NCBI GenBank assembly: GCA_963775975.1
Contig: CAVZKX010000001.1
Span: 1,952,370 to 2,016,369, forward strand
Length of the DNA: 64,000 nt
Direction: 5' to 3'
Source of the DNA: JANXQG01 sp963775975
GTDB lineage: Bacteria > Planctomycetota > Planctomycetia > Pirellulales > Thermoguttaceae
The notes beneath the pieces were generated by a model that saw only the letters and a list, made by a program, of their open reading frames with translations, made no database searches and was not told where the DNA came from. Below, piece after piece: positions 53,869 to 62,263 of the stretch. Numbering within the stretch: the first letter of the stretch is position 1; each line of letters begins with the position of its first letter. The position numbers and the translations under genes were made by a program.

Positions 53869-55053
53869 TTAAGTCTTGCGCCCACGTTGCAAGGCAGCGC
53901 CGACGGCATCCCAAAACTTTTGGCATCTGGCCCTTTCGGCCGCCGGCAATTTGCTTAACTCCTTAGGATCGCGAAGCCCGGCCAGATCGGGATCCGCGCA
54001 CCAACGCTTTAACGAATCCGTTGCGAGATTACGGTCCGCCGCGGAGCTGTTTTCCAATATAGTGATCTGCCGGGCCAATTCGGCTTGCAACCACCGGCGC
54101 GCCTGCTCTCGCCAACGGGCTCGCTCCGCGTCGTTCAAGTTGGCCGCGTCCGCGCCTTTGCCGGCGCCGGCCAAAGCCGCCGCGCGAGCGGCATTGAAGC
54201 GGTGGCGAAATCGACGGTCGCCGGCGAGCTCCGGATCCGCCGCGAAGGCATCCGCGTACAACCCAGCCAATGCACAGGTGAGGTTCTTGAATTGACAGAC
54301 GCCGAGAAGAGCGAGACGCTCGTTATTCTCGCGCGGCTCATATTCTCCTTTCAAAAACTCCGCCGTGTGCGGAAATACCGTGGCCTCGGCCTCTCGCCGC
54401 AGCACGTGCCAAATCCATTGGTCGTGGCTGCGGGCTTCGGACATCCGCCAATCGTTTGCGGCAATTTCGGCGGCAAGCATCGCTCGCGCTTCCTGCTCAT
54501 GTCCAAGGCGATAAGTGGCCATCGCCTTCACGAAGCGCGGGCACGGCCCCATCACCTTGGCGGCGTCGGAATCCATGATCGCGATCGCGCTCTCAAAGTG
54601 GCCTTGGCGATACTCCGCCAACCCCTTGACAAAGAGGTAATAGGGATAGATCCACTCTTTTGTCGTCGGCTTGGCGGCCACCGCGATCTCCGCGAGTCTC
54701 GTTGCGGTCCGCAATTCTTCCGCCGATGGCGGCATCAACAAAAGCGCACGAGACGTTTTTTCCGCGACAGACGGGTCGCTGGTGTCGCCGAATCGTCGAA
54801 TCAGGTCTTGCCGGGCATGGCGATATTCATCGTCATGTTCCAGAAATAGACACAACTCGGCATATCCAAACCAGGAATCGTGCTGGCGCGGATTAAGCTC
54901 CAGGGCCTTTTTCCACTCCACGCGCACTTCCTCGCCCCGCCCATGCCGAACGAGATCGGCCCGCAGAATGTTTACGACAAAGGCAATGCTCGGCCCGACC
55001 TCGTTGAACCGCCGATAGTGTTCGAGCGCCTCATCCGCTTGCCCGGCATCCCT
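53869..55053 (-). CDS. TPR-type C-terminal part of Ser/Thr kinase (part 4 of 4, after an in-frame TGA)
   Basis: Tetratricopeptide-like helical repeats (DAGQADEALEHYRRFNEVGP, WKKALELNPRQHDSWFGYAEL, GLAEYRQGHFESAIAIMDS, ATYRLGHEQEARAML) ending in a soluble C-terminal region with PAERARCQKFWDAVGAALQ. It is in the same frame as part 3 and separated from it only by TGA at 55054-55056, so it is either readthrough-dependent, truncated or a sequence error. A stand-alone start would be the GTG at 54927. The TPRs probably mediate protein contacts on the far side of the membrane helix. Confidence 0.7.
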   Translation of the reverse strand, partial: RDAGQADEALEHYRRFNEVGPSIAFVVNILRADLVRHGRGEEVRVEWKKALELNPRQHDSWFGYAELCLFLEHDDEYRHARQDLIRRFGDTSDPSVAEKTSRALLLMPPSAEELRTATRLAEIAVAAKPTTKEWIYPYYLFVKGLAEYRQGHFESAIAIMDSDAAKVMGPCPRFVKAMATYRLGHEQEARAMLAAEIAANDWRMSEARSHDQWIWHVLRREAEATVFPHTAEFLKGEYEPRENNERLALLGVCQFKNLTCALAGLYADAFAADPELAGDRRFRHRFNAARAAALAGAGKGADAANLNDAERARWREQARRWLQAELARQITILENSSAADRNLATDSLKRWCADPDLAGLRDPKELSKLPAAERARCQKFWDAVGAALQRGRKT

Positions 55054-56158
55054 TCACGCGTTGGCCAGATCGAATTGTGCCCACGCGTAGTTCGGATCGG
55101 AGTCAATCGCTTTGCGGTAGTACGCCATCGCATCGCCGTTCTGATGCAAGTCCCTGTGGAGGTTGCCCAGATTCGTAAGATTTCTGGCGTAGCTTGGATC
55201 AATCTGAAATGCCTGCCGATAGAAACCGAGAGCTTCGTCGTTGCGTTTTTGAAGTCTGAGCGAATCACCCACCGCTGTATATGCCACCACGACTTGCGGC
55301 CGGACTGCCAGCGCCGCACGGTAATAGCCGTTGGCTTCGACCGGTGAGTCCGCGAGCAATGTGTCCCCCAGGATCATATTGGCCCAGAAATCGTTGGGGT
55401 GGTCTCTTTGCACTCGTTTCAAGAATTCCGTCGCGTCGCCACCGGCAGCCGCCAGCCTCTCTCCCAGCGCCAGCAGAAGCGACACCGAGATTCCGCTCGT
55501 GGGAACGGTTTTGGCCAGCTCGGTCAGCGCCGCCCGACTGCGCCAATGTGCCGAGCCACGGATGCGGTTGCCCCAACCCAGCGAGTCGTGGTCGGCTTCT
55601 CGCGATATGGTCAGCAGCCAGTCCCGAAGATCTTTGTCCGAGGCGCAGACGGCCCATTCGTCGAGTGCGGCATTGAGCGCGAGGCGCACCGTCGATGCGT
55701 TGACGCGGCGAGCGACTTCGTCCGGAGCATCATGCACTTTGGCGAGACCTGATCTCGCGAAGGCCTCGGCGTACCGCCGGTCCGCGGCGGCCTTATAGTA
55801 GGCCAGGTTTCCGCCCGTGAGTCGGCTGAGACGGATATTGTCCAATTCGGTTACGAGGTCGAGATTGCGCCGAGCCTGGTCGAGCCGCTCACGCCAATCG
55901 CCGAATCCGTTGGCATTGAGCTGTGTGTCCAATTGCTGCAGAGCCAGGCCTGCCTCGGTCCATCGAGCTTGCTCCTGGAGGTGATTAATCTCGCGCAAGT
56001 CCGCTTCAATCCCATGTCGCCGATTGGCCTGTTGGACCGCGATCCACAGCAATGTGCCGATCAGGACGGCCATGAACAGAGTGCTGGCCCCAATGAGCGC
56101 CGCGACCGCTGGCCGGCGCCTGATCCATTTGCCGATGCGTTCCAAAATGCCGGGGCGC
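55054..56158 (-). CDS. transmembrane and TPR part of Ser/Thr kinase (part 3 of 4)
   Basis: Begins RRPGILERIGKWIRRRPA, followed by a single membrane helix (VAALIGASTLFMAVLIGTLLW), a coiled-coil segment and at least three clear TPRs (AAGGDATEFLKRVQRDHPND, ALGFYRQAFQIDPSYARNLT, AMAYYRKAIDSDPNYAWAQF). It joins part 2 by a one-base slip near 56158 and stops at TGA 55054-55056, after which the same frame continues with TPR sequence. The layout kinase - TM - TPR is typical of planctomycete Pkn proteins. Confidence 0.75.
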
Positions 56159-56670
56159 CGGCGCTGATGGGTTCGCCGCGCAAAAAGTGGCGGAGGTCAT
56201 CGGCCAATGCGACTGCCGATGGATAGCGACGAGAGGGGTCTTTGCCCAGGCATTTCAGACAGATCGTTTCCAGGTTGCGCGGGACCGACGAGTTCAATCG
56301 GGAAGGCCGGGCCGGTTCCTCCGTGATGACTTGCCGCTCCGTCTCGGAGTTTGTTTCAGCTCGGAACGGCGGCCGACCGGTAAGCATCTCGTAGAGGATT
56401 GCCCCCAGCGCATAAACGTCAATCAACGGTCCGGCGGCGTGCGATTTCCCGCTCGCCTGTTCGGGAGCCATATAGCTGGGCGTGCCAAGTCTAGTGCCGG
56501 TTAGCGTGAGGTCATGGTCAACGCCGATCCGCCACGCCAGTCCAAAGTCGGCAATTTTCGGCGTGCCGTCAGCAGTCAACAGGATATTGGCCGGCTTGAG
56601 ATCGCGATGCACGATGCCATGCCGGTGCGCGAACCCCACCGCGGTCGCCAAAGTGGCAACTAGTTGCGCT
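56158..56670 (-). CDS. kinase C-lobe of Ser/Thr kinase (part 2 of 4)
   Basis: Catalytic C-lobe of a Hanks-type kinase: GIVHRDLKPANILL (HRD aspartate and catalytic loop), IADFGLAW (DFG), LGTPSYMAPEQASG (activation segment and APE), YALGAILYEMLTGRPPF and CLGKDPSRRYPSA. It reads from about 56670, where the N-lobe frame slips by one base, to about 56158, where the next slip occurs. All essential catalytic residues are present. Confidence 0.85.
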
Positions 56671-57204
56671 GTGCATGGCCGACTGCGGCGCACCGGCAAG
56701 CAGCTGAGCCAGGTTTCCGCCATCGAGAAGCTCCATGGTGAAGTACGGACATCGCTCGAATTCTCCCACATCGTGGACCTGAACGATGTTCGGTTGCTGC
56801 AATCCAGCCACGGCTTCGGCCTCGCGGATGAAACGCGCAGATTCATGCGGCCTGGCGAAAGCGCCCGACTGCAGCATTTTCAGCGCGATCGGCCGATTTA
56901 GCTTTAGGTGGCGGGCCTTGAAGACAACTCCCATGCCGCCGTGGCCGATGACCTCCACGATTTCGTAACCCGGGATTTGCGGCAACTCGCCGCCGTGTGC
57001 GGAGACGGTCTTCCGACTGCCGGCAGGCCCGGCGGTCGACGACGGAAATAGGTCTTCGAGCCGGGCTTCAACCCTGAGGGTCTTTTTCCACCGTTTGCGG
57101 ACCTCCCAGAGCAGTTCGGGATGCTCGGCGCATACGTCTTCGGGTGTGCGATTCGTCTCCAGGATCTCTTGGACGAGTTCAAGAACGCGGTGATCACCTT
57201 GCAT
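56670..57204 (-). CDS. N-terminal part of Ser/Thr kinase (part 1 of 4)
   Basis: N-terminal helical segment then the kinase N-lobe: YEIVEVIGHGGMGVVFKARH (glycine loop), RPIALKML (catalytic lysine), and YFTMELLDGGNLAQLL (hinge). The ATG at 57204 is preferred; the frame is open to 57282. It follows the sigma-factor stop by ~55 bases on the same strand, the usual planctomycete arrangement of an ECF-like sigma factor followed by a kinase. The frame fails near 56668-56672. Confidence 0.82.
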
Positions 57205-57259
57205 GGATCCGCTCTCCACTGGCAAACGCGCCGATCGCGAACTGCCAACACGGATTGTG

Positions 57260-57886
57260 TCATTGGGGATCGGACGGCGCAATTGCCGGTTGAAGGTCGC
57301 TCAGTTTTTCGGTCAGAAGCAGAAGTCCGCGCTTCAGCCGCCGCTGCAACGTCTTGGCGGACACGCCCAGCACCTCGGCCGCCTCGGTGTGCGTCAGGTT
57401 TTGGATCCTTACCAGGTCAAACGCCTCTCGCTCCTCCTCGGGAAGGCTGTCGATGGCTTCCAGGATACGTCGCGCGTCCGGGCTCAGTTGCGAACCGCTC
57501 GACTCGGGGGCCACGATCATGGCTTCTTGCAACTCCAGCGCAGGGGCCTCCTTCTCTAAGCGTCGGGCCAGGTCATTGAGTTCCCACCGCATATGCCGAT
57601 TCGCCAACGCGAAGAACTGTCGAACGTTCGTCGGCCGGACTTCCCGCAGCGCCTTGAGGAGCCTGTCGACGACCGCACTGAGCATCTCGTCGGTCTGGAG
57701 GTTCAATGGCGGCCGGGTGAGCCGCGGGTAGCTCCGATTCAAGAGCGACGCGCAAAGGAGATGGAGCCGGTCGACGGATCGACCAACCAAGGCACGAATC
57801 AACGATTCTGGCGGCGCTTCGCCCGGAGCCAAGGCCAATTCGTCCAGATAGCGCTGCACTGCGACAGTCGTTTGGTCGTCATTCAT
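57260..57886 (-). CDS. ECF-type RNA polymerase sigma factor
   Basis: 208 residues with sigma region 2 (LQTDEMLSAVVDRLLKALREV, RQFFALANRHMRWELNDLARR) and a C-terminal region 4 helix-turn-helix (LPEEEREAFDLVRIQNLTHTEAAEVLGVSAKTLQRRLKRG). It belongs to the ECF-like sigma factors that occur beside Ser/Thr kinases in Planctomycetes, where phosphorylation is thought to control them instead of an anti-sigma factor. ATG at 57886; divergent from panB. Confidence 0.88.
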   Translation of the reverse strand: MNDDQTTVAVQRYLDELALAPGEAPPESLIRALVGRSVDRLHLLCASLLNRSYPRLTRPPLNLQTDEMLSAVVDRLLKALREVRPTNVRQFFALANRHMRWELNDLARRLEKEAPALELQEAMIVAPESSGSQLSPDARRILEAIDSLPEEEREAFDLVRIQNLTHTEAAEVLGVSAKTLQRRLKRGLLLLTEKLSDLQPAIAPSDPQ

Positions 57887-58099
57887 GGGATGTGAACCTC
57901 ATGAGTCGAACGTCCACCGTTTGTCCCTATTGTAGGGGAGCTGTCACCCATTCGACAATCCCCCATGTCCGTAGCCGGCAGTTTCTCGGCATTGCCGCCG
58001 TTTTTCCTCTTGATGCCGGCGATTTGCGACCGGATCCTTTGCACTTGGCTCGAAGTCCACGGTATACGCTCAGTTAAGGTGGAACCTGGCGGGTAAATC

Positions 58100-58966
58100 A
58101 TGAACGGAAAATCCAAAAAAGTGCGCGTACCCGATGTGGCCCTGATGAAAGAGCGCGGCGAACGCATTGTCATGTTGACCGCCTATGATGCGACGATAGC
58201 CCGCCTGCTCGACCGGGCCGGCGTCGACTTGTTGTTGGTGGGCGACTCGCTTGGGCAAGTGATCCTCGGACTCGACTCGACGGTTCCAGTGACTCTGGAT
58301 CAAGTTATTCACCACACCCGCGCCGTGACGCGGGGCGCGAATCGAGCCGTCGTCGTGGCCGACATGCCGTTCCTGACCTATCAGGCTTCGACGGAGCAGG
58401 CGCTTCGCAACGCGGCAAGGCTCTTTCAGGAAGGCGGTGCCGCCGCTGTGAAGCTGGAAGGCGGACTAGAGATTGCGGACACCGTGCGACGGCTCACTAC
58501 GGCCGGACTCCCCGTCATGGGCCACGTAGGGCTGACTCCGCAGCACGTGCATCGCCTTGGAGGAATGCGGCAGCAAGCGCGCGACGATGAGGCTGCGCAA
58601 GAACTAATCCTCGACGCACTGGCGATCGAAGACAGCGGGGCATTCGCCCTGGTTCTCGAGGGAATTCCAGATGCGGTGGCCGAGGCGGCGACCGCACGGC
58701 TGAGTATTCCCACCATTGGCATCGGCGCGGGGCCGCACTGCGACGGCCAGGTGCTCGTCAGCTACGACATGCTAGGGCTTTTCGATACGTTTGTGCCGCC
58801 ATTCGTAAAGCAGTTCGCCAATCTCGGTGAGTCGATTTTTGATGCCGCCAAGGATTACGTGAACCAGGTGCGTCAAGGAGTGTTCCCTGAATCGGCGATT
58901 TCCCTGTCGGCGAAACAAATCCTGGTTCCCGGCCGAGGAGACCCGCGATGCTGCGGACGTACGTAA
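58100..58966 (+). CDS. panB: 3-methyl-2-oxobutanoate hydroxymethyltransferase
   Basis: 288-residue TIM-barrel enzyme of pantothenate (CoA) synthesis: transfers a hydroxymethyl group from methylene-THF to ketoisovalerate. MLTAYDATIARLLDRAGVD, LLVGDSLGQVILG (Mg site), MPFLTYQAS, AVKLEGG, GHVGLTPQ, VLEGIPDAVA (catalytic Glu) and IGIGAGPHCDGQVLVSYDMLG are all present. The last ~15 residues (VPGRGDPRCCGRT) are not conserved. ATG at 58100. Isolated, no panC next to it. Confidence 0.93.
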   Translation: MNGKSKKVRVPDVALMKERGERIVMLTAYDATIARLLDRAGVDLLLVGDSLGQVILGLDSTVPVTLDQVIHHTRAVTRGANRAVVVADMPFLTYQASTEQALRNAARLFQEGGAAAVKLEGGLEIADTVRRLTTAGLPVMGHVGLTPQHVHRLGGMRQQARDDEAAQELILDALAIEDSGAFALVLEGIPDAVAEAATARLSIPTIGIGAGPHCDGQVLVSYDMLGLFDTFVPPFVKQFANLGESIFDAAKDYVNQVRQGVFPESAISLSAKQILVPGRGDPRCCGRT

Positions 58967-59247
58967 ACGGGAGTGAGGACGGCGTGATCGTCGATCCTGC
59001 GGACAACTCGATTGAGCGATTGTTGCGCTACGAGTTTGTGAAACTGTGAGGCTTATACCTCTTAATCTGGCCATATCGGGGGTCGTGCCACGATCCTTGA
59101 ACCGAGCTGTATTAAGAATCATTGCTGGCACAGTCGATACCACCGCTAAAGGCTGTCGTCACAACTCCTACCGGCGGCTCCCTCGCCATGCTCGACAAAC
59201 TCCATCGCTGGAGAGCCAAGGAAGTTCAAAGCTCGCGGGTGTTGACG

Positions 59248-60840
59248 ATGGGGATCAGAAAAGCCAAGGCCCGCTTCAACTTGGGGATGCTCGCGCTTCT
59301 TGGGCTAATCTGCATGCTGGGTTGCAGCCGCGACTCTCACAGCCTCTTAAAAGGTCCCACCGAGCGGATCCTGCCGCCGCAGGGCGCCACCGCCATTCAA
59401 GGTCCCGCGGCGCCGCAACCCCCGGTTCCAGCAGCGGTTGGAGTAAGACAAGTCGCTTACGAACCGGCCCAGCCGCCGACAGATATTCCGGCGCCGACGG
59501 AACTTGTTGCCACGCCGCCACAAGACCGACCGATCGGCGGCGAATACAACCAGATTCTAAGCCTGTCCAGCGCGATCGATTTGGCGTTTCGAACGCAGCC
59601 GAAGCTGCGAGTGGCGTTGGAAAGCATCCAGCAAGCCCGCGCGAAAGAAGATATCGCCTTTTCGGCTTTCTTGCCCCTTTTGACCGCCGGATATTCGGCA
59701 GGAAGGTTCGACTTGAACGTGGGCGGGCCGGGCATTCCTGTCGCGGGGACTCCCTATACTTTCCTTTCGCCCGGAGGCGTACTGCCGGTCGGCCTGAACG
59801 TACAGCCCGATTACACCTTGGCGGAAATGAGACTTCAGTGGCTGGTCTGCGACTTCGGACGGCGAATGGGCCATTACAACCAAGCTGGCCTGGCCGCGGA
59901 CATCGCCGAACTGCAGACCGAACGGGCCTACCAGACGATCGCCAACGAAGTGGCGACGGCGTACTACCAGGTGCTGCGAGTCCGTTCGCTGCATCGCATC
60001 GCCACGGAGTCGGTCCGCCGCGCCGGGGATGACGTGGACGTGGCCGAAAAGCTGGCCAAGGGCGGCGTCATCGAGCGCGAGAAGCTGTTGCGGGCCAAGG
60101 TCGCATTGGCCCAGGCCCAGCGACTGCTCGACGCCGCCGAGGAGGGCGAGGCCATCGCGGTCGCGGCGCTCAATCTGGCCATCGGACTGAACGCCAGCTC
60201 CTCCACCGAGGTGGTCGACACGACGGACATTCCGCCCTTCGGGATGAACCTCGCCGATTGCCTGCAAACGGCCGTGACTTGCCGCCGCGAGTTCCAGGTG
60301 GCGCGCAAGTCGGTGGCAGTCGCGCAGGAGGGTTCGCGGGCCGCCCGAGCCGATTTTGCTCCCAAGATCGTGGCCGAAGGCGATCTGTTGAGGTTCGATC
60401 AGACCAACGCCGGCGGTCATGCCGGCTTGGGCGTGGGCTTCATCAAACTGGACTGGGGACTGTTCGAGGGAGGCCGGCGGGTTGCGGAACTAAGCGAGGA
60501 ATGTTCGCGCATTCGCGAAGCAATGGCCCAAACGGATTCGATCGCCGACACCATCGCCTTCGAGGTCAACCAGTCCTACCGGCAGTTGATCACCGCGCGG
60601 AAAGGCATCGAACTCTCTCGCCCCGCCGTGGAACAGACCTTGGAAACCTATCGCCTGGTGGTGGCCCGCGCCCGCCAGGGCGATGCGACTCCCTCCGAGC
60701 TCACCGACGCCCAGGCGGCCGTGACCCGTGCCCAGCAGGACTATTTCAACTCGATTTACGACTACCTCACAGTCCTTGCAAAGCTGGAGTATGTCATGGG
60801 AACAGCGCCGATCGGAGCGACAGCCGGATCGGGCCGGTAG
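59248..60840 (+). CDS. TolC-like outer-membrane efflux lipoprotein
   Basis: About 530 residues. Signal peptide with lipobox (MGIRKAKARFNL, then LLGLICMLGC with the lipid-attachment cysteine) followed by a proline-rich linker. Two outer-membrane-efflux (OEP) repeats of long helices follow: SSAIDLAFRTQPKLRVALESI, FGRRMGHYNQAGLAADIAEL, and DFAPKIVAEGDLLRF, WGLFEGGRRVAELSEE. The ATG at 59248 is chosen for the signal peptide; the frame extends upstream (ATG 59188). Likely partner of an inner-membrane pump elsewhere; no adaptor gene is adjacent. Confidence 0.88.
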   Translation: MGIRKAKARFNLGMLALLGLICMLGCSRDSHSLLKGPTERILPPQGATAIQGPAAPQPPVPAAVGVRQVAYEPAQPPTDIPAPTELVATPPQDRPIGGEYNQILSLSSAIDLAFRTQPKLRVALESIQQARAKEDIAFSAFLPLLTAGYSAGRFDLNVGGPGIPVAGTPYTFLSPGGVLPVGLNVQPDYTLAEMRLQWLVCDFGRRMGHYNQAGLAADIAELQTERAYQTIANEVATAYYQVLRVRSLHRIATESVRRAGDDVDVAEKLAKGGVIEREKLLRAKVALAQAQRLLDAAEEGEAIAVAALNLAIGLNASSSTEVVDTTDIPPFGMNLADCLQTAVTCRREFQVARKSVAVAQEGSRAARADFAPKIVAEGDLLRFDQTNAGGHAGLGVGFIKLDWGLFEGGRRVAELSEECSRIREAMAQTDSIADTIAFEVNQSYRQLITARKGIELSRPAVEQTLETYRLVVARARQGDATPSELTDAQAAVTRAQQDYFNSIYDYLTVLAKLEYVMGTAPIGATAGSGR

Positions 60841-61409
60841 AGTCTGCCAAAACCGCTGCCGGATCGCCCCCAGCGGTATCTGTGCATTCGTCGTTGAAAA
60901 CCTCAGCTTTCACGGCTTTCCGGCGATTTGTTTGACGAGATGGCGATCACGGAATGGGATTGTCGGGAGAATCAGCCGCGGTGCGGGCGCGTCGGCCATG
61001 CCTCAAGAAACGAACCTATTTTCGGAACGTGTTTTAATCTGTCATCAAACATTGCCGGCGAGCAGTTCGGGAAGGATGCGACACCCCCGGTTGGAAAATG
61101 CTGGTGGGAGGTGCCATCAATCCAAGGATGCTCGGGACTCTCCCCGCTATGTTCCGTAACAGGGTGGCACAGAGCAATTTGGGGTGGACGGATTGCTACA
61201 GGGGAGGAGAAAGCCAAATTCGCGCCCCGAAAATGTAAATAGTCTTGCTTGGAAGAAAGGGCGAGTCTTCGCCGCAATTGCCATCGCCATCGTTCTATAG
61301 GCACCGACAACCGGTGCATTTTTTCAATTGAAGGGGTCAAAAATGCTGTCCTGGCCGATGCCCCGAAATCGGGTTGGTTTTGTGCGCCCAGGTTCCAAAC
61401 GTTTGACGG
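60841..61409. other. gene-free stretch between the TolC-like gene and IS66
   Basis: No recognisable gene. The only clear element is an intrinsic terminator at 61301-61324, about 460 bases after the preceding stop. A 104-residue frame at 60928-61242 has no recognisable features and is not called. Confidence 0.45.
61301..61324 (+). terminator. intrinsic terminator
   Basis: GCACCG (61301-61306), loop ACAAC, CGGTGC (61312-61317), then A and six T residues. A 6-bp GC-rich stem plus U-tract on the plus strand. Confidence 0.75.
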
Positions 61410-61431
61410 GTAAGCGTCCGTTTCGTCCATA
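61410..61431. repeat. IS66 left inverted repeat
   Basis: Starts GTAAGCGTCCG, with a further TCC at 61426-61428 that is also found at the same distance in the right end. Confidence 0.75.
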
Positions 61432-61487
61432 CTTGTCAGGCGTGTTAGGCTGGAGGCGTAGAGTTTGTTCCTTCAGGGAGACATGAT

Positions 61488-61858
61488 ATGGGGCGGCCGG
61501 CGAGTGGTTTGGATGAGTATCTGGACTGGCAGGAGCGGTTAGAAAGCTACAAGGCCAGCGGTTTGTCCGTGGATGAGTTCTGCCTCAGCGAAGGGATCGC
61601 GAAGTCGACGTACTATCGTTGGCTGGAACGGCTCAAGGATGGCCTTCCCGAGGAGATGGTCGAAGAGGGCGAGTCACGTAGCGCATCGAGTCCGGCGGTG
61701 CGGTGTTCGTGCCGATCTCTCTCAAAGCCTCTCCGGTGGAAATCGAATTGCCCAACGGCGGTGTGGTGCGGTTGCCATTGGGGGTCGGCCAAGTGGTCCT
61801 CGTAGACGTGATCCGCGCGGTTGGCGCCTTGCGTCCCTGGAAGGCGTCCCAGCCATGA
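61488..61858 (+). CDS. tnpA: IS66 accessory protein TnpA (frame break near 61690)
   Basis: Small DNA-binding IS66 Orf1. Helix-turn-helix near the N-terminus (SGLSVDEFCLSEGIAKSTYYRWLERL). The first frame is good to about residue 65; the expected ending AVFVPISLKASPVEIELPNG then VVRLPLGVGQVVLVDVIRAV reads in another frame to a TGA at 61856-61858, overlapping the tnpB start (ATGA). One base is therefore wrong near 61680-61695. If real, the break would weaken the element. Confidence 0.8.
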
Positions 61859-62205
61859 ACGACTACTCCGATGTGCGAATCTTCCTCTGCACCACGCCCA
61901 CCGATATGCATTACAGTTTCGATCGCCTCATGGGGCGCGTGCAGGAGATCTTTGGACAGGACCCGTTGTCGGGCCATCTGTTTCTCTTTCTCAATCGCAC
62001 GCGCGATCGCCTCAAGATCCTCTTTTGGGATCAGGACGGCTTCTGCATCTGGTACAAGCGACTGGAGCGTGGCACCTTTCCGATCGTGAAGCCTTTTGAC
62101 ACGAACGAAGGGGTCGAGTTGGACTATGCCCAACTGGTCCAATTGCTCGGCGGCTTGGATCTGCGAACGGGGCGCCGGCGGCGGAGGTATCGCCGTACCG
62201 GTTGA
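61855..62205 (+). CDS. tnpB: IS66 accessory protein TnpB
   Basis: 116-residue IS66 Orf2 protein: RIFLCTTPTDMHYSFDRLMG, FLFLNRTRDRLKILFWDQDGF and YKRLERGTFPI are family signatures. Required with TnpA and TnpC for transposition; biochemical role not established. ATG at 61855 overlaps the tnpA stop. Confidence 0.92.
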   Translation: MNDYSDVRIFLCTTPTDMHYSFDRLMGRVQEIFGQDPLSGHLFLFLNRTRDRLKILFWDQDGFCIWYKRLERGTFPIVKPFDTNEGVELDYAQLVQLLGGLDLRTGRRRRRYRRTG

Positions 62206-62263
62206 AGAAAAAGGAAGAAGAGGGCTTTTCTTGTTCGCATGAGTTGTTACAATACTCGGCAAC

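Noticed and set aside
55054..55056. TGA as selenocysteine or programmed readthrough in the kinase
   Set aside because: TPR proteins do not use selenocysteine, no SECIS-like hairpin was noticed, and the region is rich in sequence-quality problems.
60928..61242. 104-residue frame after the TolC-like gene
   Set aside because: No ribosome-binding site of note, no recognisable motif, and composition typical of non-coding sequence.
61488..61858. Programmed ribosomal frameshift in IS66 tnpA
   Set aside because: IS66 does not normally use frameshifting in this gene, no slippery heptamer is evident, and similar breaks occur in many unrelated genes here.
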